A stretch of DNA of 64,000 nt from Rhodococcus maanshanensis NBRC 100610 (GTDB lineage Bacteria > Actinomycetota > Actinomycetes > Mycobacteriales > Mycobacteriaceae), in contig NZ_BCXA01000002.1 in NCBI RefSeq assembly GCF_001894865.1, positions 1 through 64,000 of the forward strand, written 5' to 3'. Shown here piece by piece: positions 55,213-63,027 of this stretch. Numbering within the stretch: the first letter of the stretch is position 1; the number at the start of each line of letters is the position of its first letter. A model generated the notes under the pieces. The model made no database searches. It saw only the letters and a list, made by a program, of their open reading frames with translations, and was not told where the DNA came from. The translations under genes and the position numbers were made by a program.

Positions 55213-55325
55213 GATAAAGATTCCATAACAGTGTTCGAGATTGATGCAGTTTTGTTACCTTCGTCACGGGGGCCCGAGGGTTCGCGCCACAGGAGCGGCC
55301 CAGCCAACGAAAAGAAGGTAGTGCT
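55213..55325 (+). promoter_or_regulatory. Structured 5' leader of first M23 gene (shared with second M23 gene)
   Basis: Blocks GATAAAGATTC (55213-55223), GTTACCTTCG (55254-55263), GGGGGCCCGAGG and GCCAACGAA recur in the same order and spacing upstream of the M23 gene at 63028. An outer pairing ACCTTC/GAAGGT (about 55257-55262 with 55314-55319) and an inner GGGTTCGC/GCGGCCC-type stem can form. GTTAC-N4-GTCAC at 55254-55267 is a direct-repeat feature that could instead be a response-regulator site such as MtrA. It may be a cis-regulatory RNA; no known riboswitch was recognised. Confidence 0.5.
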
Positions 55326-56323
55326 GTGGGCAATCACCACGGGACGGACACTCGTTCGAACTTCACCCTTGATCCACATCCCGGGTCAGGTCGGCACCGC
55401 GCGCCGGATGCCGGCGGCCCCGATGTAGGTGCCCTGTACGGCCGCCATTGCTTGCGGAACGTCGCGGTTTCCGTTGAAGTCGCCACCCAGGCCAAGGTCG
55501 CTGTGCAGGGCAAAGATGTCGCGCAAGCCAAGGCATCTGTCCGGGGCCGTCACCGCACGCCTGCCGGTAGGGGTCCGGTCAAGGTCGTCACGGTTGCAGC
55601 TGCGACGGGCGCGATGCTGGTCGGAAGCATGCATCTCGGTGTCGCCAACGCGACGGCAGTTCCGATCCGGATTCCCGGATTGCCGCCGATCGAGATTCCC
55701 GATGCGCTGGTGCCGGCGGGCGTTCAGCTTTCCCCGGTCCACCAGGCGCCTGCCGTCGTTCCGGTCCCCCCGGCGCTCCAGGCGCCGCCGGCGGACGTGG
55801 TGCCACAAGTCGCCCCGCCCCCACAGGATCCCGCGGCGCCGTCGATCGAGGTGCCCGGTCTCGCGGGCGTTCAGCAATGGGCGCAAGATCAGCTTGGCGC
55901 GCCTCCGTCGAACAATCCGATTTTGGCGCGAACTGTGCAACCGGCGTCGGGCACGCTGACATCTCCTTTCGGGCAGCGCTGGGGGACGCTGCACGGAGGA
56001 ATCGACATCGCGGCGCCGATCGGAACCCCGATTCAGGCGGCCACAGATGGCACGGTCATTTCCGCGGGCCCGGCCTCTGGCTTCGGGCTGTGGGTGCGTG
56101 TTCAGGAAGACGATGGAACGACCACGGTATACGGCCACATCAACGAGTTCCTGGTCGACGTCGGCCAGCAGGTGGCCGCCGGTCAGCAGATCGCAACCGT
56201 TGGAAATCGTGGCCAGTCGACCGGACCGCACCTGCATTTCGAGGTGCACAATCCCGACGGGCAGAAGATCGACCCTGCACAGTGGCTCCTGGAGCGTGGG
56301 GTTTCGCCGACCTGGTCTCAATA
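55326..56323 (+). CDS. M23 family metallopeptidase (LytM-like, secreted), first copy
   Basis: A 332-residue cell-wall endopeptidase candidate. After a long basic N-terminal region there is a hydrophobic segment (VTVAAATGAMLVGSMHLGVA, about 92-111) acting as signal peptide, then a Pro-rich linker. The C-terminal M23 domain (about 205-325) has zinc ligands in HGGIDIAAPIGTPI (HxxxD) and HLHFEVHNPDG (HxH). It would cut peptidoglycan cross-links. The start GTG 55326 follows GAAGG and is at the same place (CTGTGGG) as in the second copy. The extended N terminus before the signal is unusual. Confidence 0.88.
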
Positions 56324-56474
56324 GCCTCGGCTGTTCGTGAGGCTGAACACCGGCTTTGAGATGGCGCACGCGAAATGCGTCGCCCGGGATGGCGGGCAGC
56401 TAGCATCCACGTGTCCAGTTCGACCGTTTCCCGCGGTAGGACCGGTTGCGGCTGCCGTGGTGTTGGCAGTCGCT

Positions 56475-56548
56475 GCCCCCATAGCCCAATTGGCAGAGGC
56501 AGCGGACTTAAAATCCGCCGAGTGTCGGTTCGAGTCCGACTGGGGGCA
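56475..56548 (+). tRNA. tRNA-Leu (anticodon TAA) with a short variable arm
   Basis: A 74-nt cloverleaf: acceptor GCCCCCA/TGGGGGC, anticodon stem GCGGA/TCCGC with loop CTTAAAA (anticodon TAA), T arm GTCGG-TTCGAGT-CCGAC, discriminator A. The variable region is only about 5 nt (CGAGT), although leucine tRNAs normally have a long variable arm. Confidence 0.9.
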
Positions 56549-56703
56549 CTGGGACGAGACCCTTGTCGTGGATGGTGTCTGTTACATCCGCGAGCCCGGA
56601 GGAGCTCGGCTCTTCGAAACTGCCCCCGCCGCCCTCAAGCGGCCGGTCGCGCGGATCCGGCGGTGACCCGGGCGGCTGCGATCGGCGGACGGTCCGGATC
56701 GAC

Positions 56704-57102
56704 CTAGTCGGTATGGTGGCCGTCTCGGTGGGCGTGGTCCTTGGCGAACTTCTCGGCGCGTTCTTCCACATGCCGGGCAGTTTCGGCGACCACCTGACCA
56801 GCGTGGCGCGTTGCCTCACCTGCCGGTGACGCGGCGAGCCTGGAGGCGGTTCTCTTGACTTGTTGCGGCAGGTTCTCTCGAACGTTGGCGGTGATCTCAG
56901 CCGGATGTATGTGCGGTGTGTGTTCCTTGATCGGGCCTTCCGTCGCGTGTATGGCCTTCGTCGTGATCCCTCGGCGACGTGCGAGCACGACGGTGACTCC
57001 GACAGCCGCTCCGGCACTGGCCCCGATAATCAGTCTCAACCACAGTTTGCGCATCTGATGGGCGTACCCCGCTGGTGCACCAGGAAACCTCGGTCGCGGC
57101 AT
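56704..57102 (-). CDS. Small membrane-anchored protein with amphipathic C-terminal region
   Basis: A 132-residue unrecognised protein. One membrane helix (WLRLIIGASAGAAVGVTVVLA, about residues 20-40) is followed by a charged, helix-prone, Ala/His/Glu-rich region ending in KFAKDHAHRDGHHTD. The latter contains repeated TARHxxE-like turns resembling stress-related Asp/His-rich small proteins of actinobacteria. The ATG 57102 is preceded by GAAGGGTTGGAG; an internal ATG (MRKLWLR) is possible. It lies 14 bases after the gene at 57117-57323 and is probably cotranscribed with it. Confidence 0.6.
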   Translation of the reverse strand: MPRPRFPGAPAGYAHQMRKLWLRLIIGASAGAAVGVTVVLARRRGITTKAIHATEGPIKEHTPHIHPAEITANVRENLPQQVKRTASRLAASPAGEATRHAGQVVAETARHVEERAEKFAKDHAHRDGHHTD

Positions 57103-57116
57103 CTCCAACCCTTCGG

Positions 57117-57323
57117 TCAGGGAAGATGCATGAGTTCTCTGGCGAGGGAGAAGAGGCGGCCTGCGAGTTTCATGACTGGGATGCCTAGCGGGATCAGGAT
57201 GAGCGTCACGCACAGCACCGCACCGACGAGCCAGAGCACGGCCGCGAGGATTCCTAGTACCGAGCCGAGCAGTGCTGTGACGATCCCGAGGACCACATTG
57301 AGCAGGCCCTCTAGCACTCGCAT
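57117..57323 (-). CDS. Small hydrophobic membrane protein
   Basis: A 68-residue protein, almost entirely hydrophobic with two helices (LLNVVLGIVTALLGSVLGIL and AAVLWLVGAVLCVTLILIPL) and a short basic tail. No family is recognised; it looks like small stress-induced integral membrane proteins. Coding is supported by a strong Shine-Dalgarno (AAGGAGG, seven bases before ATG 57323). Confidence 0.65.
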   Translation of the reverse strand: MRVLEGLLNVVLGIVTALLGSVLGILAAVLWLVGAVLCVTLILIPLGIPVMKLAGRLFSLARELMHLP

Positions 57324-57441
57324 GTTGGCCTCCTTGTCTCAGAATACGCGCTGGATGCGTAGGCCTTGTGGCTCAACGCATCTACGCCACTGTGCGGCAT
57401 CAAGCAGGCAGATGAGAAGGCGCTTCAGGTCGGCATGAGAA

Positions 57442-57477
57442 AGGCCTCGCCGCCCTTCCCGGCGGGCAGCGAGGCCT
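57442..57477. terminator. GC-rich hairpin
   Basis: AGGCCTCGC (57442-57450) pairs perfectly with GCGAGGCCT (57469-57477), and CCGCC/GGCGG can pair inside it. No T-tract follows. It could act as a terminator on either strand. Confidence 0.45.
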
Positions 57478-57765
57478 CCGCCGCTGGATGGGAACCGGTG
57501 CGGCGAGTCAGAACGATAGGCGGCCCCGATCGGGGCGCGCTTCGATACTCAGCGAACTCTCAGCAAGAAGGCCCCACGGGCGGGCGGGGAGGCGCAGCCT
57601 GGTTGCTGGGCCACGCGTGCGCGGCGTTAACCCTTCGGTCGTGCGCGCTTTCGAGAGGCCGCCGGCGTACGTCACGGGCGTCGACGGCCTCGCCCATGAG
57701 GCGAGCCCCGCCGAATGCCGCGCTCCGGCAAGTGCGACATGGACGATTGGTCCTGGGCGCGTCGA

Positions 57766-57791
57766 GTTTCGGCCTTACATTCGTCGGGTAG
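57766..57791 (+). promoter_or_regulatory. SigF/SigB-type stress promoter
   Basis: GTTT (57766-57769), a 16-bp spacer, then GGGTAG (57786-57791) fits the GTTT-N15/16-GGGTAT pattern of general-stress sigma factors in actinobacteria. It lies 41 bases before the hemerythrin ATG. Confidence 0.55.
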
Positions 57792-57832
57792 CCGAGGTGG
57801 TGTCAACCGCACTCGACACGAAAGGCATGAAC

Positions 57833-58396
57833 ATGACTGCCACCCCGATCCGATCGACAGATGACGTGATCCAGTTCCTGGTCGGCCAGCATGAACAGAT
57901 CAAGGCACTGTTCGAAACGGTCCTGGCTCGCTCGGGGAAGGCCCGCGAGCAGTCGTTCTTCGAGCTGCGACGTCTCCTCGCCATCCACGAAACGGCGGAG
58001 GAAGAGGTCATTCACCCTCGCGCTCGGCGTGAACTCGACAACGGCGAACCGCTGATCGAGGACAGGCTGGAGGAAGAGCACGAAGCGAAGGTGGCGTTGG
58101 CCGAGCTCGAGACGCTCGATGTTGACTCCGATGAATTCACACGCAAGATCACCGAGCTGCAGGCCGCGGTCCTCGAGCACGCCGAGCATGAAGAGAACGA
58201 GGAGTTCGAACGCCTGCGCAAGTCCCTTACGGACGCAGAGCTCGCCCGCATGACCAATTCAGTCGAGCTGGCCGAAGCAGTTGCGCCCACACGGCCACAT
58301 CCCGGTGTCGAGTCGAAGGCGGAGAACCTACTCGTCGGCCCGTTTGCCGCGATGCTCGATCGTGCGCGCGATGCCATCGACAGCCCCCACAAGTGA
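57833..58396 (+). CDS. Hemerythrin HHE-domain protein
   Basis: A 187-residue diiron-binding protein. The HHE four-helix bundle is clear: VGQHEQIKALF (first His), AIHETAEEEVIHPRAR, EEEHEAKVALAEL and LEHAEHEENEEFERL supply the His/Glu ligands (residues about 20-140). A Pro/His-rich tail follows. Roles include oxygen, NO or redox sensing and iron storage. ATG 57833 is chosen over ATG 57827 because AAAGG is seven bases upstream. A SigF/SigB-type promoter lies just upstream, so stress or stationary-phase induction is expected. Confidence 0.88.
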   Translation: MTATPIRSTDDVIQFLVGQHEQIKALFETVLARSGKAREQSFFELRRLLAIHETAEEEVIHPRARRELDNGEPLIEDRLEEEHEAKVALAELETLDVDSDEFTRKITELQAAVLEHAEHEENEEFERLRKSLTDAELARMTNSVELAEAVAPTRPHPGVESKAENLLVGPFAAMLDRARDAIDSPHK

Positions 58397-58588
58397 TGAC
58401 GCCTCGACGATCGCGCACCGGACGTGGCCAAGTCGCCCGTGCTGAACGGGCCGGAGGGTCGGGCCACGGCGACAGCTTGGGTACTCCCACGAGTGATATC
58501 TGTGAGCCTCCACCGTCGGCTGATCAGATGAGAAGGAGGTCATCAGCGGCAGCGGTGTGGCGCGACCATCCGAAGATTAGGTGAAGCG

Positions 58589-58711
58589 GTGCACGTCAAC
58601 GTGCTGGAACTGATTCTGCTGTTGGCTGCCGGCATCGGTAGTGCGATTGTGGTGCGGGCCAGGATCCGCCATCCCGAATACCGCCGACCGTCTGGCATGA
58701 GTAGGGGGTAG
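58589..58711 (+). CDS. Putative 40-residue membrane peptide
   Basis: GTG start with AGGTGAAGC just upstream. It encodes a short hydrophobic helix (VLELILLLAAGIGSAIVV) with a basic tail (RARIRHPEYRRPSG). Such small one-helix proteins are common beside hemerythrin and stress genes in actinobacteria, but the coding status is unproven. An overlapping minus-strand frame is likely non-coding. Confidence 0.4.
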   Translation: MHVNVLELILLLAAGIGSAIVVRARIRHPEYRRPSGMSRG

Positions 58712-58933
58712 ATCCCGTCGTTCAGTCCGCGAACTACGCATGCACGGCGCACTTGGCCCCTGGGCCGCGCGTGCCCACCAGAGGTCGTCGCACTGCGTGG
58801 AGTTGACGACCTCGAACACGAGCCCTGCTGGAGCGCACACCGGCAGGGCCCGTGTTCGATCCCGCAGCGGCAGCTCCTGAGCCCCGGCAGATCCGTCCGT
58901 GCGCCGCGGGGTGTCCTGGTCTCGGGTCGGCGG
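58712..58933. other. Intergenic stretch
   Basis: No gene or clear regulatory site is seen here; frames on both strands look like shadows. Confidence 0.4.
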
Positions 58934-59122
58934 TTATGCCGACCGGAAGATGTCGTTCGCCTTGCCCGTGGGACTGGACCCTTCGCCCGGGGTGGCGATG
59001 AACATCTGGCGCATCACAGCCCGCGTCAAGGCGCCAACGGCGCGGGACTGAAGGATCAAGGCTGCGTCGGTGGTCGCCAGTGCGAGCACCACAGGTGTGC
59101 CGATCCACACCGGAATCTTCAT
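58934..59122 (-). CDS. Hypothetical 62-residue protein
   Basis: A small protein starting KIPVWIGTPVVLALATTDAA, with a hydrophobic N-terminal stretch (possible signal anchor) and a polar tail. AGGAG lies nine bases before ATG 59122, supporting translation. No family is recognised. Confidence 0.45.
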   Translation of the reverse strand: MKIPVWIGTPVVLALATTDAALILQSRAVGALTRAVMRQMFIATPGEGSSPTGKANDIFRSA

Positions 59123-59344
59123 TGGCCATCTCCTCGGGACTGCTTGTGCCCGTCAGTGATTGGGGTCTGACGGGAGACAACAGGCGGCCCCACCGACGCA
59201 GGGGGATTTGTCGGCGGGGCCTACGCCGGTCATCGAGGGATGGTGGCGCGAGCCAACCGTAGACGTAAGAAGTCGTTACTCGCGCGTACCAAACTGGGCG
59301 GTTCGCCAGATGTGAACCGGTGTGCCGATCGGTGCCGCCCTGCG

Positions 59345-59716
59345 TCAGGGGCTCGGCGGGGACTCACCGAGGTATGCCTGATGGCGGTGCACGAACTTGG
59401 CGCGGTGCCCGCGGAGCAGATGCACCTCGGCCACGTCCTTGTCCTGCTCCTGTTGTTCGGCCTGACGTTGTTCGAGCACCAGGGCGATCCGGGCCGGGTT
59501 GGTTTGCGCGCGCAGATCGCGGGCCCGCATGGCAGCGGAGCCGTCATGCAGTACATATGCGGCGGCACGGTCGCAATAGATCAGCATCCGCTCGTACGCC
59601 AGTCGGATGGCCGCACCTTCGCGCAGTCGTGTCACGCCAACGTCCTCGATCAGCTGTAACGGAAGACGCGCGAGCCGGTAGTTGAATCGGGCCACCGCCA
59701 TGGGTATCCCGAACAC
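59345..59716 (-). CDS. Hypothetical protein (123 residues)
   Basis: An unrecognised soluble protein: FNYRLARLPLQLIEDVGVTR, REGAAIRLAYERMLIYCDRA and a Gln/Glu-rich helix (VLEQRQAEQQEQDKDVAEVH) suggest helical bundles or coiled coil. I recall similar small proteins in Rhodococcus/Nocardia genomes. The start is uncertain: GTG 59716 or ATG 59701 (MAVARFNY) are better than the upstream ATG 59758, none with a strong Shine-Dalgarno. Confidence 0.5.
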   Translation of the reverse strand: MFGIPMAVARFNYRLARLPLQLIEDVGVTRLREGAAIRLAYERMLIYCDRAAAYVLHDGSAAMRARDLRAQTNPARIALVLEQRQAEQQEQDKDVAEVHLLRGHRAKFVHRHQAYLGESPPSP

Positions 59717-59770
59717 GGTTCGATCGTATCGGCGCCCTCGTGGGCAGGCTGTGGACAACCGCTGTGGAAA

Positions 59771-59893
59771 TCAGCGCATCGCGGGCAGGCCGTATCGCTT
59801 GACGGCGGCGACGGCCAGGCCGGTCGCGAGGGCGGCTGCTGCGACGACGCGAATTGCAGCCGACTTGATGCGGGGTGCTACGTGCGATGCCAT
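59771..59893 (-). CDS. Putative 40-residue membrane protein
   Basis: ATG 59893 with GGGAG about 12 bases upstream. It encodes SHVAPRIKSAAIRVVAAAAL then a hydrophobic helix and a short tail ending RYGLPAMR. One membrane helix is predicted; no family is known. Confidence 0.4.
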   Translation of the reverse strand: MASHVAPRIKSAAIRVVAAAALATGLAVAAVKRYGLPAMR

Positions 59894-60053
59894 TGGCGAC
59901 GGTCTCCCTGGTTGGCATGCCTCCGGAGTGAGGCGGCGAAGGCAACCGTATTCCACGTCACACCCGATGGCCACCAAAGGACCGTTTGGTATCTGTCGAG
60001 GTGAAACGCGTTCTCGCGCTGCATGAGCCCGTACGGCGGCCCGCGTGCGAAGG

Positions 60054-60099
60054 GCGTCAAGGTCGGCGGTGTGTGCGTCAGGGCGGCGTCAAGGTCGGC
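60054..60099 (+). repeat. 14-bp direct repeat
   Basis: GCGTCAAGGTCGGC occurs at 60054-60067 and 60086-60099 (32-bp period), about 85 bases before the hypothetical gene at 60185. It could be a regulator site or a slippage duplication. Confidence 0.4.
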
Positions 60100-60184
60100 C
60101 CCGTCGGGGCCTTGGAGCGGTAGACCTGGAGGCAGGGACTTCGCCGTTGCCCTGTCGGGTTTCGGCACGAGAAGGAGGTCTCGA

Positions 60185-60667
60185 ATGACCCTTCATCTGC
60201 CTCGACGTCATCACGGCCTGACACGGCAGCAACCGAAACAGAACACGCTGGTCCACGTACCTCAGCAGGCCGATTCGGTGACGCGGCGCGCGATCGAGCG
60301 CGAGCTCTCCGGCGTGATCGCGCAGCCGAACCTGACGCTGGTGGGGCTCTGCTACACCCTGTGGGGTGAGGTCGTCGCCTCTCGCGGCATCGGCGCCACG
60401 GTCGACCTGATGATCTCGCTGATGGAGGAGGTCCGCCGCGACCACGGGTTGATCCTCTCGGAGCTGGTGATCGAGGTGGCGGAGCTTCCCGCCGGGCAGG
60501 AGGTCGAGCTGCTCGACGCGTTGGACGATGCGCTCGATTCGGCGTGCGCGACATACCGATTCCCTCGCCCGAGCGTCACGTTGATGACCAGGCCCGACAT
60601 CCACGAGAGTTCGTCGGCCGACCGACTCGCCGCGGCGCTGCGGGGGCGAGCGACGGTCGGCGACTAG
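60185..60667 (+). CDS. Hypothetical protein (160 residues)
   Basis: An unrecognised soluble protein. A strong AGAAGGAGG lies before ATG 60185, so it is surely translated. It begins with a basic, Gln-rich tail (HLPRRHHGLTRQQPKQN), then an alpha/beta-looking core: NLTLVGLCYTLWGEVVASRG, VDLMISLMEEVRRDHGLILS, ELVIEVAELPAGQEVELLDA, and a C-terminal SVTLMTRPDIHESSSADRLA. No active-site motif is obvious. Confidence 0.6.
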   Translation: MTLHLPRRHHGLTRQQPKQNTLVHVPQQADSVTRRAIERELSGVIAQPNLTLVGLCYTLWGEVVASRGIGATVDLMISLMEEVRRDHGLILSELVIEVAELPAGQEVELLDALDDALDSACATYRFPRPSVTLMTRPDIHESSSADRLAAALRGRATVGD

Positions 60668-60668
60668 C

Positions 60669-60944
60669 TCAGGGCTCGTCGATGCCGGCGAAGGCGGCGG
60701 TGGACTGGCGCAACAGATCGGTGACCCGCTTGTCGGAGTACCCGGTGGGAGCGATCACGACGCCCCGGCGCGGACACCACACCACGCCCGCGTCGATCCG
60801 GGTCGCCGACTCCGCGAGGCCGGCCTCCCACTTCCCGAGCACGACCGCGTCGGGTTCCGCCGACACATCCCAGTCGAGGATCCAGGATTCGAGGGCCGCC
60901 CACTGAAAAGAGGGGTCAGCGATTCTTGCGCGCACGGCGGCCAT
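60669..60944 (-). CDS. Hypothetical protein (91 residues)
   Basis: A small unrecognised protein: AAVRARIADPSFQWAALESW, ILDWDVSAEPDAVVLGKWEA and a CPRRGVVIAPTGYSDKRV segment. The composition looks like a real protein (Trp-rich, balanced charge), but the start is weak (ATG 60944 or GTG 60980, no clear Shine-Dalgarno). It converges with the gene at 60185. Confidence 0.45.
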   Translation of the reverse strand: MAAVRARIADPSFQWAALESWILDWDVSAEPDAVVLGKWEAGLAESATRIDAGVVWCPRRGVVIAPTGYSDKRVTDLLRQSTAAFAGIDEP

Positions 60945-60948
60945 TGTG

Positions 60949-61119
60949 GTGACGGGAGAACGAGCTGGCAAGTGTCGCACTACAGGGCGATGCCCGGCCG
61001 ACTTTCACGGGTTCGGGCGAATCACCGAGTCGGGCCGCCAGGTCACCTACTCGCTGCCGGACGGCGCCACCGCGACCTTCGTATGGAACAGGAACGGCGA
61101 GCAGCGGGCTCAGGAGTAG
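60949..61119 (+). pseudogene. Possible remnant of a hypothetical gene
   Basis: A 56-codon frame from a GTG. Its second half (GRITESGRQVTYSLPDGATA, then TFVWNRNGEQRAQE and stop) reads like the true C terminus of a protein, while the first part does not. It may be the surviving end of a deleted gene. It abuts the WS/DGAT stop at 61110. Confidence 0.25.
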
Positions 61120-62498
61120 ACGGCGGCCTTCAGTTCCTCGAAGGACTCGAGCAGCAACTCGGCGTAGCGACGGTCGTCGCGCAGCTGCCGTGGGTCCGCG
61201 ATGATGTTGACCGCCAGCGAATCGCCAACCGAGCTGACCGTGTGCGCCACGCCGGCGAGGCCGATGAGTGGGGCCAACCCGAAGTTCGCGGCCACGGGGG
61301 ATCCGCAGAGCACCAGGTCGGCGGGGCCCTTGGGCACGTTGGTGACGAGGGTGTTGGCGAGCTGGATGGTCGTCGACGGCCGGGCCGGGAGCGCGCCGAG
61401 CACGCGCAGGGCGTTCCGCACCACGAATCCCGGGAGCGAATTGGCGAGCGCATCGGACTGCGTCTCGCCTGGGCTGGTCTTGCGGACCTTGTCGGCGAGC
61501 ACCGAGCGGTGGATCGCGCCGACGCGCTCGACGAGGTCGGGGAGGTCGGTGTGCAGGTCAACGGCGATGGTGACGAACCGATTCCGGGATGCCGCCTCGA
61601 TGTCGTCGCGCGTCGATACCGGGACGCAGGCACCCAGCGATCCGGCCGGCGGGTCGCCGACCTCGCACAGATATCTGTGCATGGTCGCGCCGACGATCGT
61701 GAGCATCAGATCGTTGAGGGTCACGCCGCCGACCGCACTCCGCATCGCCTTCAGCTCGGGGACCGAGAAGAACACGGCGTTGTAGACGCGTTCCGGGCCG
61801 AGGGGTTGGTTGAGCACGGTGCGCGGGCGCAGCGCGGCCGGGGTCTCGTACATCCCCTGCGCGCGCTCCGCCCGCCTCAATTGCTGGATCCGTCTCGCCC
61901 GGGGAACGGCGCCTGCGAGCAGGCAGAGATTCCGGGGAATGGCCGCGACCGCGGTCGCGGCCATCGAGAAACCGGACGGAATCGGGTCCGCCGCGGCCGG
62001 GCGCTCGTCGGTCGGCAGGGTCTCGGTGAACAGTTGTCGGGCGATCCGGGCGCCGAGGCCGCCGTCCGCCATCGAATGGTGCATCTTGATGGCCACCACG
62101 GTGGCGGGACCCGCGATCCCGTCGACGCCGTCGACCCCGGTGGCGACGTGGGCCTCCCACAGGGGTCGCGTCGGATTCAGCGGCCTCCGCTGGATGTCGA
62201 CCAGCAGCGTTCGCAGGTCTTCCCAGCCCCGTCCGTCGTGGAAGGTGACGTGGTCCTCGGCCGCGAACGCGGGATCCTCGGCCCAGTACGGGTGGTCGAG
62301 GTCGAACGGAACCCGGATCATGCGCTGGCGCAGGACCCCGATCCGGCAGGCCCGTTGCGTGATCCACCGCAGGAGCTCGTCCCGGCTCGGGCGGGGGTGC
62401 CCGCCCGAGCCGAAGGCGTACGCCGAGACGGTGGTCTGAGCCGTCGACGGCGTCTCGACGTACGCGAAGATCGCGTCGCGTGGATCGATCTGGATCAT
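61110..62498 (-). CDS. Wax ester synthase / acyl-CoA:diacylglycerol acyltransferase (WS/DGAT)
   Basis: A 462-residue acyltransferase making triacylglycerol or wax esters from acyl-CoA and diacylglycerol or alcohol. The condensation-type active-site motif HHxxxDG is intact as MHHSMADGG (about residue 133). The N terminus MIQIDPRDAIFAYVETPSTA fits the family. Other family segments are RPLWEAHVATGVDG and, in the C-terminal WES_acyltransf domain, VTNVPKGPADLVLCGSPV. GAAGGGGGC lies before ATG 62498; the frame is open to 62897 but that part is non-coding. It is convergent to the hypothetical genes at 60.1-61.1 kb. Confidence 0.92.
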   Translation of the reverse strand: MIQIDPRDAIFAYVETPSTAQTTVSAYAFGSGGHPRPSRDELLRWITQRACRIGVLRQRMIRVPFDLDHPYWAEDPAFAAEDHVTFHDGRGWEDLRTLLVDIQRRPLNPTRPLWEAHVATGVDGVDGIAGPATVVAIKMHHSMADGGLGARIARQLFTETLPTDERPAAADPIPSGFSMAATAVAAIPRNLCLLAGAVPRARRIQQLRRAERAQGMYETPAALRPRTVLNQPLGPERVYNAVFFSVPELKAMRSAVGGVTLNDLMLTIVGATMHRYLCEVGDPPAGSLGACVPVSTRDDIEAASRNRFVTIAVDLHTDLPDLVERVGAIHRSVLADKVRKTSPGETQSDALANSLPGFVVRNALRVLGALPARPSTTIQLANTLVTNVPKGPADLVLCGSPVAANFGLAPLIGLAGVAHTVSSVGDSLAVNIIADPRQLRDDRRYAELLLESFEELKAAVYS

Positions 62499-63027
62499 GG
62501 CGCCCCCTTCGGACCGAAACGTCCCCCCGGACGATAAACGTATCGCCCGGTTTGGCGTGGCTCCTATGTCGGCCCCTCTTCGGGCCGCGGGGCACATAGC
62601 ACCCCGATGGCTCGATTCGGGCGAACTGGGCAGGGCGGATTTGGTGACGTCGGTCACTCGGATTTCGCGGCCGCTCGGCGTCCGGATTCGGGATGGTGTG
62701 GCCCATGATCGACACAAAACCGGCCGGTTTGTTATCTCGTCGTTATTAAAACCGTCTCGCGCGGGTTTCTGTGCCTGACCACCTATTTCCGCCCGTTCGT
62801 CGGGCGTCGCCGGCGACTTGCCGCAGGTGGGGTGCCATGTCGCGCCCGGCGGGCCGGGCGCCCGTCGCGGTGCGGTAGCCGCCGTTCGTCGGATCAAGAT
62901 CGTATTTAGATAAAGATTCGATCACGTTGGACGTATCGATATCGTTTCGTTACCTTCGTTGTGGGGGTCCGAGGTTGCACGGCCCAAAAGGTGCGACCAA
63001 GAAGCCAACGAAGATGAGGTAAAGACT
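62499..63027. other. 529-bp intergenic region between divergent WS/DGAT and M23 genes
   Basis: No gene was found. It holds a perfect 14-bp palindrome AAACCGGCCGGTTT (62717-62730), an AT-rich patch (62731-62755), and the conserved M23 leader (62909-63027). Confidence 0.5.
62909..63027 (+). promoter_or_regulatory. Structured 5' leader of second M23 gene
   Basis: The leader carries GATAAAGATTC (62909-62919) and GTTACCTTCG (62949-62958), 40 bases apart start to start (41 in the other copy), then GGGGGTCCGAGG and GCCAACGAAG. GGTTGCAC/GTGCGACC forms an inner stem-loop (about 62983-62998 region), and TTACCTTCGTT can pair with AACGAAG...GGTAA near the start codon. The base changes relative to the leader at 55213 largely preserve pairing. 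Confidence 0.5.

Larger units (their letters stand above)
57324..57832. other. 509-bp intergenic region
   Basis: No convincing gene was found; long frames here have the high-GC shadow look. It holds a terminator-like hairpin (57442-57477) and a SigF/SigB-type promoter (57766-57791) just before the hemerythrin gene. Confidence 0.5.

Noticed and set aside
55213-55325. ydaO-type c-di-AMP riboswitch upstream of the M23 gene
   Set aside because: Considered because such riboswitches precede cell-wall hydrolases in actinobacteria, but the consensus segments I know are not visible; reported only as an unclassified leader.
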